The notes under the pieces were generated by a model. The model saw nothing but the letters and a program-made list of their open reading frames with translations, made no database searches and had not been told where the DNA came from. Shown piece after piece: positions 12,778-13,688 of a DNA stretch of 13,688 nt. Position numbers and translations under genes: made by a program. Positions within the stretch are counted from its first letter, which is position 1. Each line of letters opens with the position of its first letter. The stretch lies in NCBI GenBank assembly GCA_964464465.1, contig CAYXGF010000049.1:1-13688 (forward strand), in the 5' to 3' direction. This DNA comes from UBA940 sp964464465. GTDB taxonomy: Bacteria > Bacteroidota > Bacteroidia > Bacteroidales > Rikenellaceae.

Positions 12778-12820
12778 AAAAAACCGGAAGCGAACAGCCT
12801 TGTGTCCGCTCCCGGTTTTT
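12778..12820. terminator. Terminator of the rubredoxin gene, bidirectional in form
   Basis: AAAAACCGG (12779-12787) pairs with CCGGTTTTT (12812-12820). Inside, AGCG pairs with CGCT and ACA with TGT across single mismatches, leaving a 6-nt loop. On the minus strand it follows the rubredoxin stop by 12 nt and ends in six T (12778-12783). On the plus strand the T-run is longer (TTTTTG then T8), but no plus-strand gene precedes it. Confidence 0.8.
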
Positions 12821-12832
12821 GTTTTTTTTCTG

Positions 12833-12997
12833 TTACTCCTCGACCGGAACGAATGCCATTTTGCTCTCTCCGCATACCGGGCAAATCCACTGGTCGGGCA
12901 GACTCTCGAACGGAGTTCCCGGCTCGATGCCGTTGTCGGGGTCGCCCACGGCCGGGTCGTAAATGTAATCGCAAACTTCGCATCTGTACTTTTTCAT
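12833..12997 (-). CDS. Rubredoxin
   Basis: This is a 54-residue, one-iron electron carrier. The two ligand pairs are in the classical places: C6-x2-C9 in YRCEVCDYIYDP and C39-x2-C42 in WICPVCG. Other family residues are seen too, including DPDNGI, PGTPFE and SLPDQW. Small and acidic, it is cytoplasmic and in anaerobes usually serves peroxide or superoxide reductases and other redox partners; none is encoded next to it. The next gene upstream on the same strand is purB, whose stop is 73 nt away, with no clear promoter between, so they may be co-transcribed. A terminator follows 12 nt after the stop. Confidence 0.96.
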   Translation of the reverse strand: MKKYRCEVCDYIYDPAVGDPDNGIEPGTPFESLPDQWICPVCGESKMAFVPVEE

Positions 12998-13070
12998 GAT
13001 AACTTTGTGTTAAGAGGTTTTCAATGTAAGTACCTATGCATTCTTTGTACCAGTGTCGGCCGCAGGTCTG

Positions 13071-13688
13071 CTAAAATTTGATTCCCGTATATGTTTGCGG
13101 GGTTATGGCGCGCAGCTCCTCCTTTACGGCATCGCTGACATCGAGCGTGTCGATAAAAGTGCGGATGTCCGCTTCGGTGATGTGCGTGTTGGTGCGTGTC
13201 AGGGCTTTGAGCGCCTCGTAGGGTGACGGGTAGCATTCCCTGCGCAGCACGGTCTGTATTCCCTCGGCCACGACGGCCCAGTTCTGTTCCAGGTCCTTCT
13301 CTATGGCGTCCGTATTGATAATCAGCTTGCCCAGACCTTTGAGAACCGATTTGACCGCGATTACGGAGTGCGCGATAGGAACACCGGTGTTGCGGAGAAC
13401 CGTCGAGTCGGTCAAATCCCTTTGCAGACGCGATACGGGGAGTTTTCCGGCAAGATGCACGAAAATGGCGTTCGCTATTCCGAGATTGCCCTCCGCGTTT
13501 TCGAAATCTATGGGGTTGACCTTATGCGGCATGGCCGACGAACCTACCTCGCCTGCTTTGATGCGCTGTTTGAAATATTCCATAGACACGTAGCTCCATA
13601 TGTCGCGGCAGAGGTCTATGAGTATGGTGTTTATGCGTTTGAATCCGTCGAAAATCGCGGACAGCATGTCGTAGTGCTCGATTTGTGT
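13071..13688 (-). CDS. purB: Adenylosuccinate lyase, C-terminal part (runs off right edge)
   Basis: PurB catalyses two purine steps: cleavage of SAICAR to AICAR and of adenylosuccinate to AMP, each releasing fumarate. About 205 residues are present, ending ITPQTYTGIKF. The frame is open through the right edge (first visible residues TQIEHYD). The fumarase/aspartase superfamily signature GEVGSSAMPHKVNPIDFENA is complete, with the serine of the flexible catalytic loop (SSAMPHKVN). The C-terminal domain includes LQRDLTDSTVLRN and helices typical of the E. coli-type enzyme. The fragment agrees with the last 200 or so residues of a roughly 450-residue protein. It may be co-transcribed with the downstream rubredoxin gene. 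Confidence 0.96.
   Translation of the reverse strand, partial: TQIEHYDMLSAIFDGFKRINTILIDLCRDIWSYVSMEYFKQRIKAGEVGSSAMPHKVNPIDFENAEGNLGIANAIFVHLAGKLPVSRLQRDLTDSTVLRNTGVPIAHSVIAVKSVLKGLGKLIINTDAIEKDLEQNWAVVAEGIQTVLRRECYPSPYEALKALTRTNTHITEADIRTFIDTLDVSDAVKEELRAITPQTYTGIKF

Overview
This window looks like chromosomal DNA of a Bacteroidota bacterium, most probably an Alistipes-like member of the Bacteroidales. The phylum rests on two things. Many gene starts are preceded by the Bacteroidota -7 promoter element TAnnTTTG, several times with a TTTG-like -33 box exactly 20 nt upstream, and E. coli-type -35/-10 pairs and strong Shine-Dalgarno sites are scarce. The encoded proteins also fit: a 6-bladed beta-propeller secreted protein, a Bacteroidales-type LtaS-like phosphoglycerol transferase, and carbamoyl phosphate synthase subunits close to the animal CAD type. 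The genus is inference.

Layout, left to right. 1-2863: the minus-strand carAB operon (carB runs off the left edge, 11-nt overlap with carA) with a well-formed promoter. 2956-4109: a plus-strand exported beta-propeller protein, visibly more A+T rich than its neighbours. 4145-4915: a plus-strand SPOUT (TrmH/SpoU) RNA 2'-O-methyltransferase. 4926-4973: a perfect 20-bp bidirectional terminator that it shares with a convergent 95-aa protein of unknown function (4986-5273, minus). 5295-5737: a run of three structured elements read on the minus strand, including a roughly 220-nt rod-like RNA with its own -7 element and intrinsic terminator, my best candidate for a 6S-like RNA. 5738-7347: about 1.6 kb with no confident gene but many degenerate repeats, small hairpins and one good minus-strand promoter.

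7399-8520: a minus-strand nitronate monooxygenase/FabK-family flavoenzyme with an unusual cysteine cluster. 8589-9242: the ribosome-assembly GTPase EngB/YihA. 9284-10339: prs (PRPP synthetase) with its terminator. prs is interrupted by a 10-N assembly gap, but the flanking ends share 6 bases and merging them restores a complete 313-residue protein. 10340-10938: a mostly non-coding stretch with a promoter and a doubtful small membrane ORF. 10939-12775: an LtaS-type membrane sulfatase-fold enzyme (minus). 12778-12997: rubredoxin (minus) with a terminator that sits on the promoter of the next gene. 13071-13688: the C-terminal part of purB (minus), running off the right edge.

Most genes are core housekeeping. 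carAB (pyrimidine/arginine precursors), prs (PRPP) and purB (purines) together give the window a nucleotide-supply theme, although they are separate transcription units. The unexplained parts are the structured RNA cluster at 5295-5737 and the repeat tract at 5784-7340.
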